DNA from: an uncultured Bacteroidota bacterium
GTDB taxonomy: Bacteria > Bacteroidota > Bacteroidia > Chitinophagales > Chitinophagaceae
DNA length: 32,050 nucleotides
Direction of reading: 5' to 3'
Assembly: GCA_902826165.1 (NCBI GenBank)
Contig: CADEDV010000007.1
Span: 102,100-134,149, forward strand
Part shown: one piece after another, positions 1 through 7,870 of the stretch
Layout of the letters: every line of letters begins with the position of its first letter
Numbering within the stretch: position 1 is the stretch's first letter
Program-made: the position numbers and the translations under genes
The notes under the pieces: generated by a model
The model's database searches: none
What the model saw: only the letters and a program-made list of their open reading frames with translations
What the model was told of the DNA's origin: nothing

Positions 1-1199
1 GCCAGCAACATAAATTCTTCCACCAACTGGTGAGCTTCCTTACTTTCTTTGATCATGATGCCAATGGGATCGCCTTTCTCATCCAGTTTGAACCGCACTT
101 CCTGCGAAGAGAAATTGATAGCTCCGTTATTAAAACGTTTCTTACGGAATTTCTGTGCCAGCTCATTTAATATCAACACCTCTTCAGCATGGAGGCCGGC
201 TTTTTCCTCAATGATCGCCTGGACTTCCTCATATGTAAACCGGTGATCTGAGTGAATAACCGTTTTACCCAGCCAGTATTGTTTTACTTCTGCCTTTGGT
301 GTGATCTGGAAAATTGCAGAAAAGGTGAGCTTGTCTTCTTTTGGTCTTAGTGAACAGAGGACATTGGAAATATGTTCCGGTAACATCGGGTTCACCCGGT
401 CGGGCAGGTACACCGATGTGGCTTTACCGTAGGCTTCTTTATCCAGCGGGGTTTCGGGCTCCAGGTAGTGGCTTACATCGGCGATGTGAACACCCAGTTC
501 ATAATTGCCATTCTTCAGTTTCCGGAACGAGATGGCATCATCAAAATCTTTAGCGTCCACCGGGTCAATCGTAATGGTAAAAATATCCCGGATATCTTTT
601 CTTGCGTTTATTTCTTCCGCTGAAATAGTATCAGGTATCCGTGCCGCTACTTCAAGTGCCTCATCGGAAAATTGTAACGGAAACCCATTTTCCAGCAATA
701 TCTCTTTCATTGCTGCATCATTAGTATTCTCTGCATCCAGCACATTAACCACTTCACCAACCGGTCGTTTACCATTTTGCTCCCATTCTGTTATTCTCAC
801 CACTACCCTGTCTCCGTCAGCAGCACCGTTCATGTTATGGACCGGTATGAAAATATCGGGCATGGGTTTGTCCATTTCAGCAATGAAGAAACCAAAACCT
901 TTATTCATTTGCAGGTGGCCGATAAATTCGCTGCGTTTACGCTGCAACACTTCTTTCACCACTCCCTGCATCCTTCTGCCTGCACTGCGCATTTCTTTTA
1001 TGGCAACCCGCACTGTATCGCCATGCAGGGCTGTATTAAAATCAGAAGGCCGGACCATAATATCCACCTCCATCCCTTCCACGGTAACAAATCCCATCCC
1101 TGAACGGGTCACATCCAGTTTGCCTTTCAGCATCCGGTCGGTTGATCGTGCCGGTTTTGCTTTTGTATCTTTCTTCTTCTTTGAATTCTTTCTTCCCAT
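1..1199 (-). CDS. rnr: Ribonuclease R (3'-5' exoribonuclease), N-terminal 399 residues, cut by the window edge
   Basis: Translating the minus strand from the ATG at 1199 gives an open frame to the left edge with no stop, so the C-terminus (rest of RNB and the S1 domain) lies outside. A Lys-rich start (GRKNSKKKKDTKAK) is followed by cold-shock-like OB segments (about 30-180) and then the RNB catalytic domain. The RNB metal-binding motif DPVDAKDFDDA lies near residues 210-220 with its Asp cluster intact, and the family signature ESKEAHQLVEEFMLLA falls at the edge. RNase R degrades structured RNA processively in the cytoplasm. It starts 9 nt after the lpxK stop and is probably the last gene seen of the minus-strand run from 4904. 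The identification is secure; only the missing 3' part is unknown. Confidence 0.95.
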   Translation of the reverse strand, partial: MGRKNSKKKKDTKAKPARSTDRMLKGKLDVTRSGMGFVTVEGMEVDIMVRPSDFNTALHGDTVRVAIKEMRSAGRRMQGVVKEVLQRKRSEFIGHLQMNKGFGFFIAEMDKPMPDIFIPVHNMNGAADGDRVVVRITEWEQNGKRPVGEVVNVLDAENTNDAAMKEILLENGFPLQFSDEALEVAARIPDTISAEEINARKDIRDIFTITIDPVDAKDFDDAISFRKLKNGNYELGVHIADVSHYLEPETPLDKEAYGKATSVYLPDRVNPMLPEHISNVLCSLRPKEDKLTFSAIFQITPKAEVKQYWLGKTVIHSDHRFTYEEVQAIIEEKAGLHAEEVLILNELAQKFRKKRFNNGAINFSSQEVRFKLDEKGDPIGIMIKESKEAHQLVEEFMLL

Positions 1200-1208
1200 T
1201 ATTGTTTT

Positions 1209-2282
1209 TTATGATTGTGCTTTAAAGTTCAGGATAAATTCTGTTATCAATTTATTGAATTTATCCTCCTCTTTAAAAAGAAAATGATGCCGGATCGGTA
1301 CCACATATACGGGCAAGTCTTCAATGGCCTGCCTGAATTTCACCAGCCGCACTGCATCTTTCTCTGTTGTTAAAATAATTTTTTTTGTTTCTTCCATGTT
1401 TTCAAACCGTTTCCGGATATCGTTCAGGTCATCAATGGTGAAAATATGATGATCTGCATATTGCAGCAGGGAATAACTGCTGCTATACTCCTCCAGCCAT
1501 TTTTTTAACGGTCTTGGGTTGGCAATACCGGAAACCAGCAATACTTCTGTATCATCATCCAGCCGGGTAACGCCGTTGTTGATGATATGGTATAAACTAC
1601 CATACTGTATTGAAGTAAAAAAGATATGCTGCTGTGGCAGTGGTGCTATTTCTTTCACCAGTTTTTTCCTTTCTTCTTCGGAAAGATCAGCCTTGCATTT
1701 GGTCACTATAATGATCTCTGCCCGTTTGTAACTGCTCTTCAGGTCACGAAGATCCCCGGTAGGCAGGTAAAAATCACGGGTGAATAAATTATTGTAATCC
1801 GTAAGCAGGATATTCAACCCGGCTTTGATCGAACGGTGCTGAAAGGCGTCATCTAAAATAATCGCCTGTGTTTCCGGCTTATCATGCAGCAGTTGTGGAA
1901 TAGCTTCGATCCGTTGCTCCCCCACAGCTACGGGCACATCCGGGAACTTCAAATGGAATTGCATAGGCTCATCCCCGATCTCCAAAGCTGTTGTATCATC
2001 ATCAGCCAGTGCATAGCCCTTTGTTTTTCGTTTATAACCACGGCTCAGGGTGGCTACCCGGAACTGGTCCTTGAGTAATACCAGCAGGTATTCCACCATG
2101 GGCGACTTGCCGGTTCCGCCTACCGAAAGATTTCCAACATTGATCAGTGGAAGCCCAAACTCAGCCGTTTTCAGGATATTTTTATCAAATAACCAATTTC
2201 GCAATGCAATAACCGCCCAGTAAACCAGTGCAAATGGCAACAACAAAATCCTGAATGAACGGAGAAAGAAATTAGAAAACAT
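1209..2282 (-). CDS. lpxK: Tetraacyldisaccharide 4'-kinase LpxK
   Basis: A 357-aa protein, usual length for LpxK, which phosphorylates the 4' position of the lipid A disaccharide precursor at the inner face of the cytoplasmic membrane. The N-terminus has one hydrophobic membrane-association helix (about 10-30). A Walker A motif (GNLSVGGTGKSP) lies at residues 50-61, and the Walker B-like LDDAFQHR is clear. The start overlaps the end of the cyclo-ligase gene by 11 nt, which indicates translational coupling, and rnr follows after 9 nt. LpxK supports a Gram-negative outer membrane with lipid A. Nothing appears broken. Confidence 0.96.
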   Translation of the reverse strand: MFSNFFLRSFRILLLPFALVYWAVIALRNWLFDKNILKTAEFGLPLINVGNLSVGGTGKSPMVEYLLVLLKDQFRVATLSRGYKRKTKGYALADDDTTALEIGDEPMQFHLKFPDVPVAVGEQRIEAIPQLLHDKPETQAIILDDAFQHRSIKAGLNILLTDYNNLFTRDFYLPTGDLRDLKSSYKRAEIIIVTKCKADLSEEERKKLVKEIAPLPQQHIFFTSIQYGSLYHIINNGVTRLDDDTEVLLVSGIANPRPLKKWLEEYSSSYSLLQYADHHIFTIDDLNDIRKRFENMEETKKIILTTEKDAVRLVKFRQAIEDLPVYVVPIRHHFLFKEEDKFNKLITEFILNFKAQS

Positions 2283-2841
2283 AAACGGCTTGAGGCGTGA
2301 TACAAAGGTCTAAAGGTACGTCAAAATCATGGCAGTCATCAATGGCCCCAACAGGTTCAAAGTAGCTGAACCCGGCCTTAATACAATCTTCCCGGCAGTC
2401 GGCCAGGAATTTATCATAGTACCCTTTGCCATATCCTACCCGGTATCCCTGCTTGTCAAATGCAAGTAACGGGACGATCACCAAATCAATATCGGTTGCA
2501 GTAATCACTTCACCTTTTTCCGGCTCATACACATTAAAATGGTTTCGGGTGAACCGGGTATCATCATCCACTAATATTGCTTGCATAGTATCGGTAGCAC
2601 TATCGATTCTTGGATATACTAACCGCAACCCCGGTGACCTGAATTCAAGAAAATCAGTAAATAAATGGGTATTGGGTTCCTTGTTTTCTTCAATAGGCCA
2701 GTAAGAAAATACGGTGTTGAGCATCGGGAGGTCAACCGTTTGAAATTGTATCAGCAATAGGTTATCGAATTTTACTTTTTCAGCAGCTGCCAGCGCATTT
2801 CTCTTCTCCCGGAATAATTTTCTTAGTTCTTTCTTCAGCAT
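2272..2841 (-). CDS. 5-formyltetrahydrofolate cyclo-ligase
   Basis: A 189-aa protein with the methenyl-THF synthetase signature VGYGKGYYDKF near residues 133-143, and a basic N-terminus (KKELRKLFREKRNAL) typical of the family. It converts 5-formyl-THF to 5,10-methenyl-THF with ATP, recovering folate in the cytoplasm. The ATG at 2841 lies 5 nt after the bioD stop, and its 3' end overlaps lpxK by 11 nt, so it is an internal operon gene. The gene is called ygfA or fau in other species; no symbol is assigned because usage varies. Confidence 0.94.
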   Translation of the reverse strand: MLKKELRKLFREKRNALAAAEKVKFDNLLLIQFQTVDLPMLNTVFSYWPIEENKEPNTHLFTDFLEFRSPGLRLVYPRIDSATDTMQAILVDDDTRFTRNHFNVYEPEKGEVITATDIDLVIVPLLAFDKQGYRVGYGKGYYDKFLADCREDCIKAGFSYFEPVGAIDDCHDFDVPLDLCITPQAVYVF

Positions 2842-2846
2842 AATGG

Positions 2847-3488
2847 TTATAAGACCTGTAATAATTTATCTTTCATTTTCTGCGCCTCTTCATAAACCAC
2901 TGACTTATCAATATGGTCCAGTTTACCAACAGAACCTAATTTCAGGTAGCCGGACCAACTGGTAATATCGTTTTCATAATCCATGAACTGGTCATTGAAT
3001 ATCCAGCCGGATACACGTATATTTTTTTGCCGGCAAACCTGTGCCGTCAGTAAAGAATGATTGATACTGCCTAAATAGTTACGGCTGACGAGTATCACTT
3101 TTGCATTCAGTTTACGAATAAGATCGATCACCAGTTCATGTTCATTCAGCGGAACTAATAATCCACCGGCACCTTCGATAACGATCCTTCTCCCGGGAAC
3201 CAGGTACTGTGTATAGGCAGAAAATATTTTCTCGAGTGAGATCGTTCTGTTTTCCTCCTTTGCGGCCAGGTGCGGTGAAGCCGGCATCTTCAAACGGTAT
3301 GTTTCAGGATATATCTTCGATTTGGTATTGGTCAGCACAGACTGCACCCATTCTGAATCAGTACCATCATCATAACCCGCCTGCACGGGTTTCCAATAGT
3401 CGGCTTGCAAAGCTTCTGCTACAATTGCCGAAACCAGCGTTTTGCCCACACCGGTGCCAATACCTGTTATAAAAATGGTTTGAACCAT
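2847..3488 (-). CDS. bioD: Dethiobiotin synthetase BioD
   Basis: A 213-aa protein. The P-loop GIGTGVGKT is at residues 9-17, followed by the substrate lysine region (YWKPVQAGYDDGTD) and the second nucleotide-site motif EGAGGLLVPL, all diagnostic of BioD. The enzyme closes the ureido ring of dethiobiotin from DAPA, CO2 and ATP in biotin synthesis. No other bio gene is in the window, so bioD sits apart from them inside a folate/lipid A/rRNA-methylation gene run. It begins 70 nt downstream of rsmD. That gap holds only a weak AT-rich inverted repeat (3520-3545), so co-transcription with rsmD is plausible but not certain. Confidence 0.95.
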   Translation of the reverse strand: MVQTIFITGIGTGVGKTLVSAIVAEALQADYWKPVQAGYDDGTDSEWVQSVLTNTKSKIYPETYRLKMPASPHLAAKEENRTISLEKIFSAYTQYLVPGRRIVIEGAGGLLVPLNEHELVIDLIRKLNAKVILVSRNYLGSINHSLLTAQVCRQKNIRVSGWIFNDQFMDYENDITSWSGYLKLGSVGKLDHIDKSVVYEEAQKMKDKLLQVL

Positions 3489-3558
3489 CCCTCAATTTAA
3501 AATGGAAATAGCAAAAGAGAAAATGTAAAAATACGGTGACATTTTTCTTCGTAAGACC

Positions 3559-4104
3559 CTACCCCTTCGTTTCAATAAATACCGTAAAGATCGTGGTGCC
3601 ATAGTTCCGTTCCGAGGAGTAGTAAGGGAAGGATTTATAGTCATTTCTCGGGGTATGCTCCAGTACAAACCACCCATCTTTTCGGAGCAATTGTTTTTCA
3701 AATATTCCCCTGGGCAGGTCGTCAATCGTTGTTAAAGCATAAGGTGGCCCTGCAAAAATGAAATCAAATTTATCCCCGCAATTATCAATGAATTTGAACA
3801 CATCCATTTTCACGGCTTTCAGGTTTTCTATCCGGAGAACCTGGGATGTTTTTTTTATGAACTCAAACATCTGTGTGTCTTTTTCGACAATGGTCAGGTC
3901 AGGAACACCTCTTGAGGCGAGTTCGTAACTGATGCTGCCGGTGCCCCCGAAAAGGTCAAGCGTTTTTAATTCTTCAAAGTCCAGTTTATGCTGCAAAACA
4001 TTGAACAAACCTTCTTTGGCAATATCCGTAGTTGGCCTGGTATAAGGCATATTGTTCGGGGGATTGAATCTCCTTCCCCCATGTTCTCCGCCTATGATGC
4101 GCAT
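3559..4104 (-). CDS. rsmD: 16S rRNA (guanine966-N2)-methyltransferase RsmD
   Basis: A 181-aa Rossmann-fold methyltransferase. The start MRIIGGEHGGRRF and the TRPTTDIAKEGLFNVL segment are classic RsmD, and SAM-binding motif I is DLFGGTGSISYELASRG (about 50-66). The enzyme methylates G966 of 16S rRNA in the small subunit. Motif IV is usually (D/N)PPY, but here it reads GPPY at residues 119-122 (codon GGG at 3748-3750), so the usual acidic or amide catalytic-loop residue is replaced. The start overlaps the DUF3822 gene by 13 nt. Length and all other motifs look intact, so the gene appears functional or recently so. Confidence 0.93.
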   Translation of the reverse strand: MRIIGGEHGGRRFNPPNNMPYTRPTTDIAKEGLFNVLQHKLDFEELKTLDLFGGTGSISYELASRGVPDLTIVEKDTQMFEFIKKTSQVLRIENLKAVKMDVFKFIDNCGDKFDFIFAGPPYALTTIDDLPRGIFEKQLLRKDGWFVLEHTPRNDYKSFPYYSSERNYGTTIFTVFIETKG

Positions 4105-4904
4105 TTTACAAGATCATTGAGTGAGGTAAAAAAATGGGCAGGATAATCACTGTTTATCACCTCCCATCCTGCTTCCCGGAATTCAAGATGCAGAAAATAC
4201 TGGTATAATTCTTTATACAACGCAGACTGTTTATCAATAAGTCCGGATAAAGACAGTTTGACTTCCTGCTGGGAAAGTCCGAGCTGCTGAACTGTCTTCA
4301 ACAGGTAATACAGTACATCTTCAGGAGTAGTATATAAAAAAGTTTGTGTCAGCAGTAATTGACCATTTGCCGCCGCCACTACCGTAAAATCATTTTTCCG
4401 GAAATCGATCAGCAAGTGACCACCGCTTTCAGCGGCTTGGATATTCTTTATTGCCACCGAATACTGGTGCCAGTATTGCCCGGCAGCATATTTCTTACTG
4501 ACCAGTTCATGTAAAGAAGCCGGAACAGCAAATACATTATATAGTTGCCAGCCGCCTATTGATTCTGAAATAACAGTCGATGACCCGTTGATGCCGTACA
4601 ATGCTTTTAACAGGTTCAATCCTTCTTCATGCCTGAATTGCGACCAGGGCACCAAGGTGCTTTGCGGATGATCATAACTCAGTAATACTTTGTAGAAAGT
4701 AGCATCCAGTTCGGGATGCTGTTCTAACAAAGCAGGAAGAACGGTTTCATTTTCTTCTGTGGCGTAATAAAAGAGTTTATACAGTTTATCTCCGTCATCA
4801 TTCGTAATAGCAAAGCTGCAATGTGTTTCACCAATATTTAATAACAACTGCTTTTGAACCGGTTCGCCGGTTTCCGGTTGCTCAATATGAAATAATTGTT
4901 TCAC
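4092..4904 (-). CDS. DUF3822 family protein, Bacteroidota-specific partner of rsmD
   Basis: A 270-aa protein without signal peptide or membrane segment. It is recognised as DUF3822 from its overall pattern and its position immediately upstream of rsmD, a common arrangement in Bacteroidota. It is the first gene of the minus-strand run and overlaps rsmD by 13 nt. Two tandem halves resemble an actin-like ATPase (ASKHA) core, for example the strand pattern HLLIDFRKNDFTVVAAANGQ near 150-170; this fold reading is inference. No catalytic motif was identified and the function is unknown. The upstream divergent region toward the MATE gene carries an 8-bp hairpin (4949-4968). Confidence 0.85.
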   Translation of the reverse strand: MKQLFHIEQPETGEPVQKQLLLNIGETHCSFAITNDDGDKLYKLFYYATEENETVLPALLEQHPELDATFYKVLLSYDHPQSTLVPWSQFRHEEGLNLLKALYGINGSSTVISESIGGWQLYNVFAVPASLHELVSKKYAAGQYWHQYSVAIKNIQAAESGGHLLIDFRKNDFTVVAAANGQLLLTQTFLYTTPEDVLYYLLKTVQQLGLSQQEVKLSLSGLIDKQSALYKELYQYFLHLEFREAGWEVINSDYPAHFFTSLNDLVKCAS

Positions 4905-4948
4905 TGATCGTTTTTCAATTCGTGCAATAATAGTAAAATTTAAATTAA

Positions 4949-4968
4949 CTGATCCCAGCAGGGATCAG
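4949..4968. repeat. Perfect 8-bp hairpin in the DUF3822/MATE divergent region
   Basis: CTGATCCC and GGGATCAG flank the loop AGCA. On the minus strand the stem is followed by a T-rich stretch (TTAATTTAAATTTTAC), so it could act as an attenuator in the DUF3822-rsmD leader. It could also be a protein-binding site. No function can be read from sequence alone. Confidence 0.6.
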
Positions 4969-5025
4969 CCAGGCAAATCTTTAACAACTCCCAAAACAGG
5001 TGATTTATGTGCTATGCACAGGGAG

Positions 5026-5042
5026 TACTTAATTATTAAGTA
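5026..5042. promoter_or_regulatory. Perfect 17-bp palindrome, probable repressor operator of the MATE gene
   Basis: TACTTAAT-T-ATTAAGTA has perfect 8-bp arms around one central base, and it ends inside the TA of the TAGGTTTG -7 element (5041-5048). Size, AT-richness and position match operators of dimeric winged-helix repressors such as the MarR family, which often control drug exporters. A smaller inverted repeat, TGTGC-TAT-GCACA, lies just upstream at 5008-5020. No regulator gene is adjacent, so a repressor would act from elsewhere. Confidence 0.6.
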
Positions 5043-5048
5043 GGTTTG
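5041..5048 (+). promoter_or_regulatory. Candidate -7 element TAGGTTTG of the MATE gene
   Basis: It matches the Bacteroidota consensus TAnnTTTG and lies 14 nt before the ATG at 5063, giving a very short 5' leader. No convincing TTG -33 element is seen at the expected spacing. Confidence 0.5.
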
Positions 5049-5062
5049 CCCTCTTTTTGACT

Positions 5063-6436
5063 ATGGCAAACATTGCGCCACATAACGATTTACAGGTAGA
5101 GATCAGCAACAGGCAGATACTAAAGATCGCTTTACCGATCACCCTGGCATTGCTGGTGCCACAGGTCAATTTCATAGCGAATACTGTTTTCCTGAGTAGA
5201 GTAGGTGAAACAGAACTCGCATCCGCTGGCATCACAGGTGTTTTCTATCTCGTTTTTGCATTAGTTGGTGCTGGCCTGAGTAATGGCATGCAAAGTCTTG
5301 CCTCCCGTAGGGCAGGAGAAAATAAACCGCAGGAAATCGGGCGGATATTCTCACAATCGATCTGGTTAGCATTAATTTTTGCACTCGGAGGTATCTTTAT
5401 CACCTACCTGGCAGGCCCATGGTTCTTATCAAACACTCTTGTTATACCTGGCGTAGAAAAGGAAACTCCTTCATTTATTAAAATCAGGATATTAGGACTC
5501 CCATTTCTATATTTATTCCAGATGGGAAATTCCATGTTGATAAGTACTAATAACAGCCGTTATATGAAATATGCTTCAATTGCAGAAGCATTACTGAATA
5601 TTCTGCTGGATTATCTTCTGATTTATGGACATTGGGGATTCCCTGAACTGGGTTTTAACGGAGCTGCAGTCGCCTCTGTTATTGCAGAAGCAACAGGTAT
5701 GGTCATTGTATTCAGTATCATTTTTTATAAAAAATTCAATACCCGGTTTTCCTTATTCAACCACCTGCGGTTCGATAAAAAATTATCCGGCCTGTTATTC
5801 CGTCAATCCTCTCCCTTAGTGATGCAGTTTGTACTGAGCGTAGGCGCCTGGCTTTTATTCTATATCCTGATCGAGAATAGCGGCACCGGCCAGAACAAGG
5901 AACGGCCTCTTGCCATCAGCAATATGATGCGTAATATTTTTGGCCTGTTTGGCATTTTTGTCTGGGCATTCGCCAGTACAAGTAATGCGATGGTCAGTAA
6001 TATAATCGGGCAGGGCAAAAAAGATAAAATTTTATTCCTGATCGGGAAAATTGCCCGGCTCAGTTTTATTTTTACCGCCTCCCTGTGCCTGGTCATTAAT
6101 TTGTTTCCCGATATTTTCCTGCGCATTTATGGCCGTGATCCCGGCTTTATTGCCGATGCCATTCCTGTACTAAGGGTCGTATCCGTCGCCCTGTTACTGA
6201 TGTCTGTATCCACTGTATGGTTAAACGGGGTTACCGGAACCGCCAACACAAAGATCAACCTGGCCATTGAGATCGTGGCGATAACCGTCTATTGTATCTA
6301 CGTTTATTTTGTCTTACGGGTATGGCATTTATCCTTAGAATGGGCCTGGGCCTCTGAATTCCTCTATTGGACGGTACTATTTGCGCTTTCCTATATTTAT
6401 TTGCAAAGCGGAAGATGGAAAAAGAAAGTAATTTAA
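5063..6436 (+). CDS. MATE family multidrug/Na+ antiporter
   Basis: A 457-aa polytopic inner-membrane protein with about 12 hydrophobic helices in two homologous halves, usual for MATE exporters, which drive efflux of cationic compounds with Na+ or H+. Family features include the N-terminal ILKIALPITLALLVPQVNFIANTVFLSRVG helix pair (about 18-47) and the half-site LNILLDYLLIYGHWGFPELG. The ATG at 5063 is preferred over the in-frame TTG two codons upstream because it follows a -7 element and gives the normal start. The gene is alone on its strand. Its stop is 6 nt from the convergent folB stop. The substrate cannot be predicted. Confidence 0.92.
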   Translation: MANIAPHNDLQVEISNRQILKIALPITLALLVPQVNFIANTVFLSRVGETELASAGITGVFYLVFALVGAGLSNGMQSLASRRAGENKPQEIGRIFSQSIWLALIFALGGIFITYLAGPWFLSNTLVIPGVEKETPSFIKIRILGLPFLYLFQMGNSMLISTNNSRYMKYASIAEALLNILLDYLLIYGHWGFPELGFNGAAVASVIAEATGMVIVFSIIFYKKFNTRFSLFNHLRFDKKLSGLLFRQSSPLVMQFVLSVGAWLLFYILIENSGTGQNKERPLAISNMMRNIFGLFGIFVWAFASTSNAMVSNIIGQGKKDKILFLIGKIARLSFIFTASLCLVINLFPDIFLRIYGRDPGFIADAIPVLRVVSVALLLMSVSTVWLNGVTGTANTKINLAIEIVAITVYCIYVYFVLRVWHLSLEWAWASEFLYWTVLFALSYIYLQSGRWKKKVI

Positions 6437-6442
6437 CGATTA

Positions 6443-6805
6443 TCAGGCTTCTTTGCAATATTTCACTCCCACACTACCGGTAAAGCTGGCAATGGGCGGA
6501 TGCAATTTTGTAATGGACAGCTCTGTTTTCTTTACAGCAGGAAATGCAGCAAAGATGGCTTCTGTTATTTCCATGGCCACCGTCTCCAGCAAAGCAGTGG
6601 GTTGCTGCATCCGGTCTTTCACCAGCTTGTATAATTTTACATAATTAACCGTAGCGGATATGTCAGTAATGATATTCTCCACGGGAATATGATCAACAGA
6701 AAGATTCACTTCAAACTCATTACCGGTTTTCAGTTCTTCTGCATACAAACCGTGTTTTGCAAAAAAACGAAGCTGGTTGAGTTGAATGGTCATTACTGCT
6801 GCCAT
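6443..6805 (-). CDS. folB: Dihydroneopterin aldolase FolB
   Basis: A small protein (116-120 aa) with the FolB signature LNQLRFFAKHGLYAEELKTGNEFEVNL and the C-terminal segment ITKLHPPIASFTGSVGVKY. The enzyme cleaves dihydroneopterin to 6-hydroxymethyl-dihydropterin in folate synthesis. The frame stays open upstream into trxB, but two credible starts lie after the trxB stop: ATG at 6805 (MAAVMTIQ) and ATG at 6793 (MTIQLNQL). The second gives the more typical family N-terminus. It follows trxB by 8 nt or more and probably shares its transcript. Confidence 0.92.
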   Translation of the reverse strand: MAAVMTIQLNQLRFFAKHGLYAEELKTGNEFEVNLSVDHIPVENIITDISATVNYVKLYKLVKDRMQQPTALLETVAMEITEAIFAAFPAVKKTELSITKLHPPIASFTGSVGVKYCKEA

Positions 6806-6813
6806 AAAAATAA

Positions 6814-7761
6814 TTAATGGATTCCTTTTGTACCGAGGTACCGTTCTGCATCCAGTGCTGCCATACAACCGCTGCCCGCTGCCGTCACCGCCTGGCGATA
6901 TATCTTATCCTGCACATCACCGGCAGCGAAAACACCTTCCACATTTGTTTTTGACGTCCCGGGAATGGTTTGAATATATCCTGCCTCATCCATTTGAAGG
7001 AACGACTTAAAGATATCAGAGTTGGGCTGATGACCAATAGCTACAAAGAACCCACTAATAGGTATCTCCTGCTTTTCTCCGGTTTTATTATTTTTAATTC
7101 GGACAGCTGTTACATTTTTCTCACCGATCACCTCTTCGGTATCGGTGTTCCAGTATACTTTTATATTAGGTGCATTCAATACTCTTTCCTGCATTACCTT
7201 GCTGGCCCGCATGGCATCCTTACGAATGAACATATGAACTGTTGTGCAAAGTTTGGATAGATACAAAGCTTCTTCAGCGGCGGTATCACCAGCCCCAACT
7301 ATGGCTACTTCCTTATTCCTGAAAAAGAAACCATCACAGACCGCACAAGCACTTACTCCGTATCCGTTCAGGCGTTGTTCACTTTCCAATCCCAGCCATT
7401 TAGCAGAGGCACCGGTTGCAATAATTACTGCATCGGCTTCTATCAGCTTTTCTTCATCGATCCATACTTTATGTGGTTGCGAAGAAAAATCAACTTTGGT
7501 AGCTAACCCATAACGGATATCAGCACCCATACGGGCAGCCTGTTTTTCAAAATCCACCATCATTTCAGGCCCTTGCACACCATTTGCGTAGCCGGGATAA
7601 TTCTCCACTTCTGTAGTGATCGTTAACTGGCCTCCAGGTTGAATACCCTGGTATAATACGGGTTTCAGGTTGGCTCTTGATGCATAGATAGCAGCTGTAT
7701 ATCCTGCTGGTCCGGAACCTATAATGAGGCAATGAACCCTTTCACTTGCGGTAGTCTCCAT
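6814..7761 (-). CDS. trxB: Thioredoxin reductase TrxB
   Basis: A 315-aa NADPH-dependent flavoprotein. The FAD-binding motif GSGPAGYTAAIYASRA is near residues 15-30. The redox-active pair CAVCD has Cys139 and Cys142. The NADPH-binding segment VGAGDTAAEEALYL has GAGD in place of the common GGGD. The C-terminal FAD motif is GVFAAGDVQDKIYRQ. The enzyme reduces thioredoxin in the cytoplasm. The ATG at 7761 has a TATTTTTG -7 element 24 nt upstream. FolB follows on the same strand. Confidence 0.97.
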   Translation of the reverse strand: METTASERVHCLIIGSGPAGYTAAIYASRANLKPVLYQGIQPGGQLTITTEVENYPGYANGVQGPEMMVDFEKQAARMGADIRYGLATKVDFSSQPHKVWIDEEKLIEADAVIIATGASAKWLGLESEQRLNGYGVSACAVCDGFFFRNKEVAIVGAGDTAAEEALYLSKLCTTVHMFIRKDAMRASKVMQERVLNAPNIKVYWNTDTEEVIGEKNVTAVRIKNNKTGEKQEIPISGFFVAIGHQPNSDIFKSFLQMDEAGYIQTIPGTSKTNVEGVFAAGDVQDKIYRQAVTAAGSGCMAALDAERYLGTKGIH

Positions 7762-7785
7762 TCGTCTGTAGATTTAAGAATTGGG

Positions 7786-7793
7786 CAAAAATA
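7786..7793 (-). promoter_or_regulatory. Candidate -7 element TATTTTTG of trxB
   Basis: It reads CAAAAATA on the plus strand and matches TAnnTTTG. The -33 position holds TTT rather than TTG. The leader would be roughly 20 nt. Confidence 0.45.
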
Positions 7794-7870
7794 ACTGTAA
7801 AAGCAATACTGAAATGTAACATGCACTGCAGTTTGCCAGCATGTGCAAAACCTGTCAGTCAATGATGCGG

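Noticed and set aside
505-1287. 260-aa plus-strand open frame
   Set aside because: It is antisense to the RNase R gene, whose catalytic motifs are clear; the plus frame has no recognisable product.
6806-6868. Upstream extension of folB into trxB
   Set aside because: It overlaps the end of trxB in another frame and adds residues absent from FolB.
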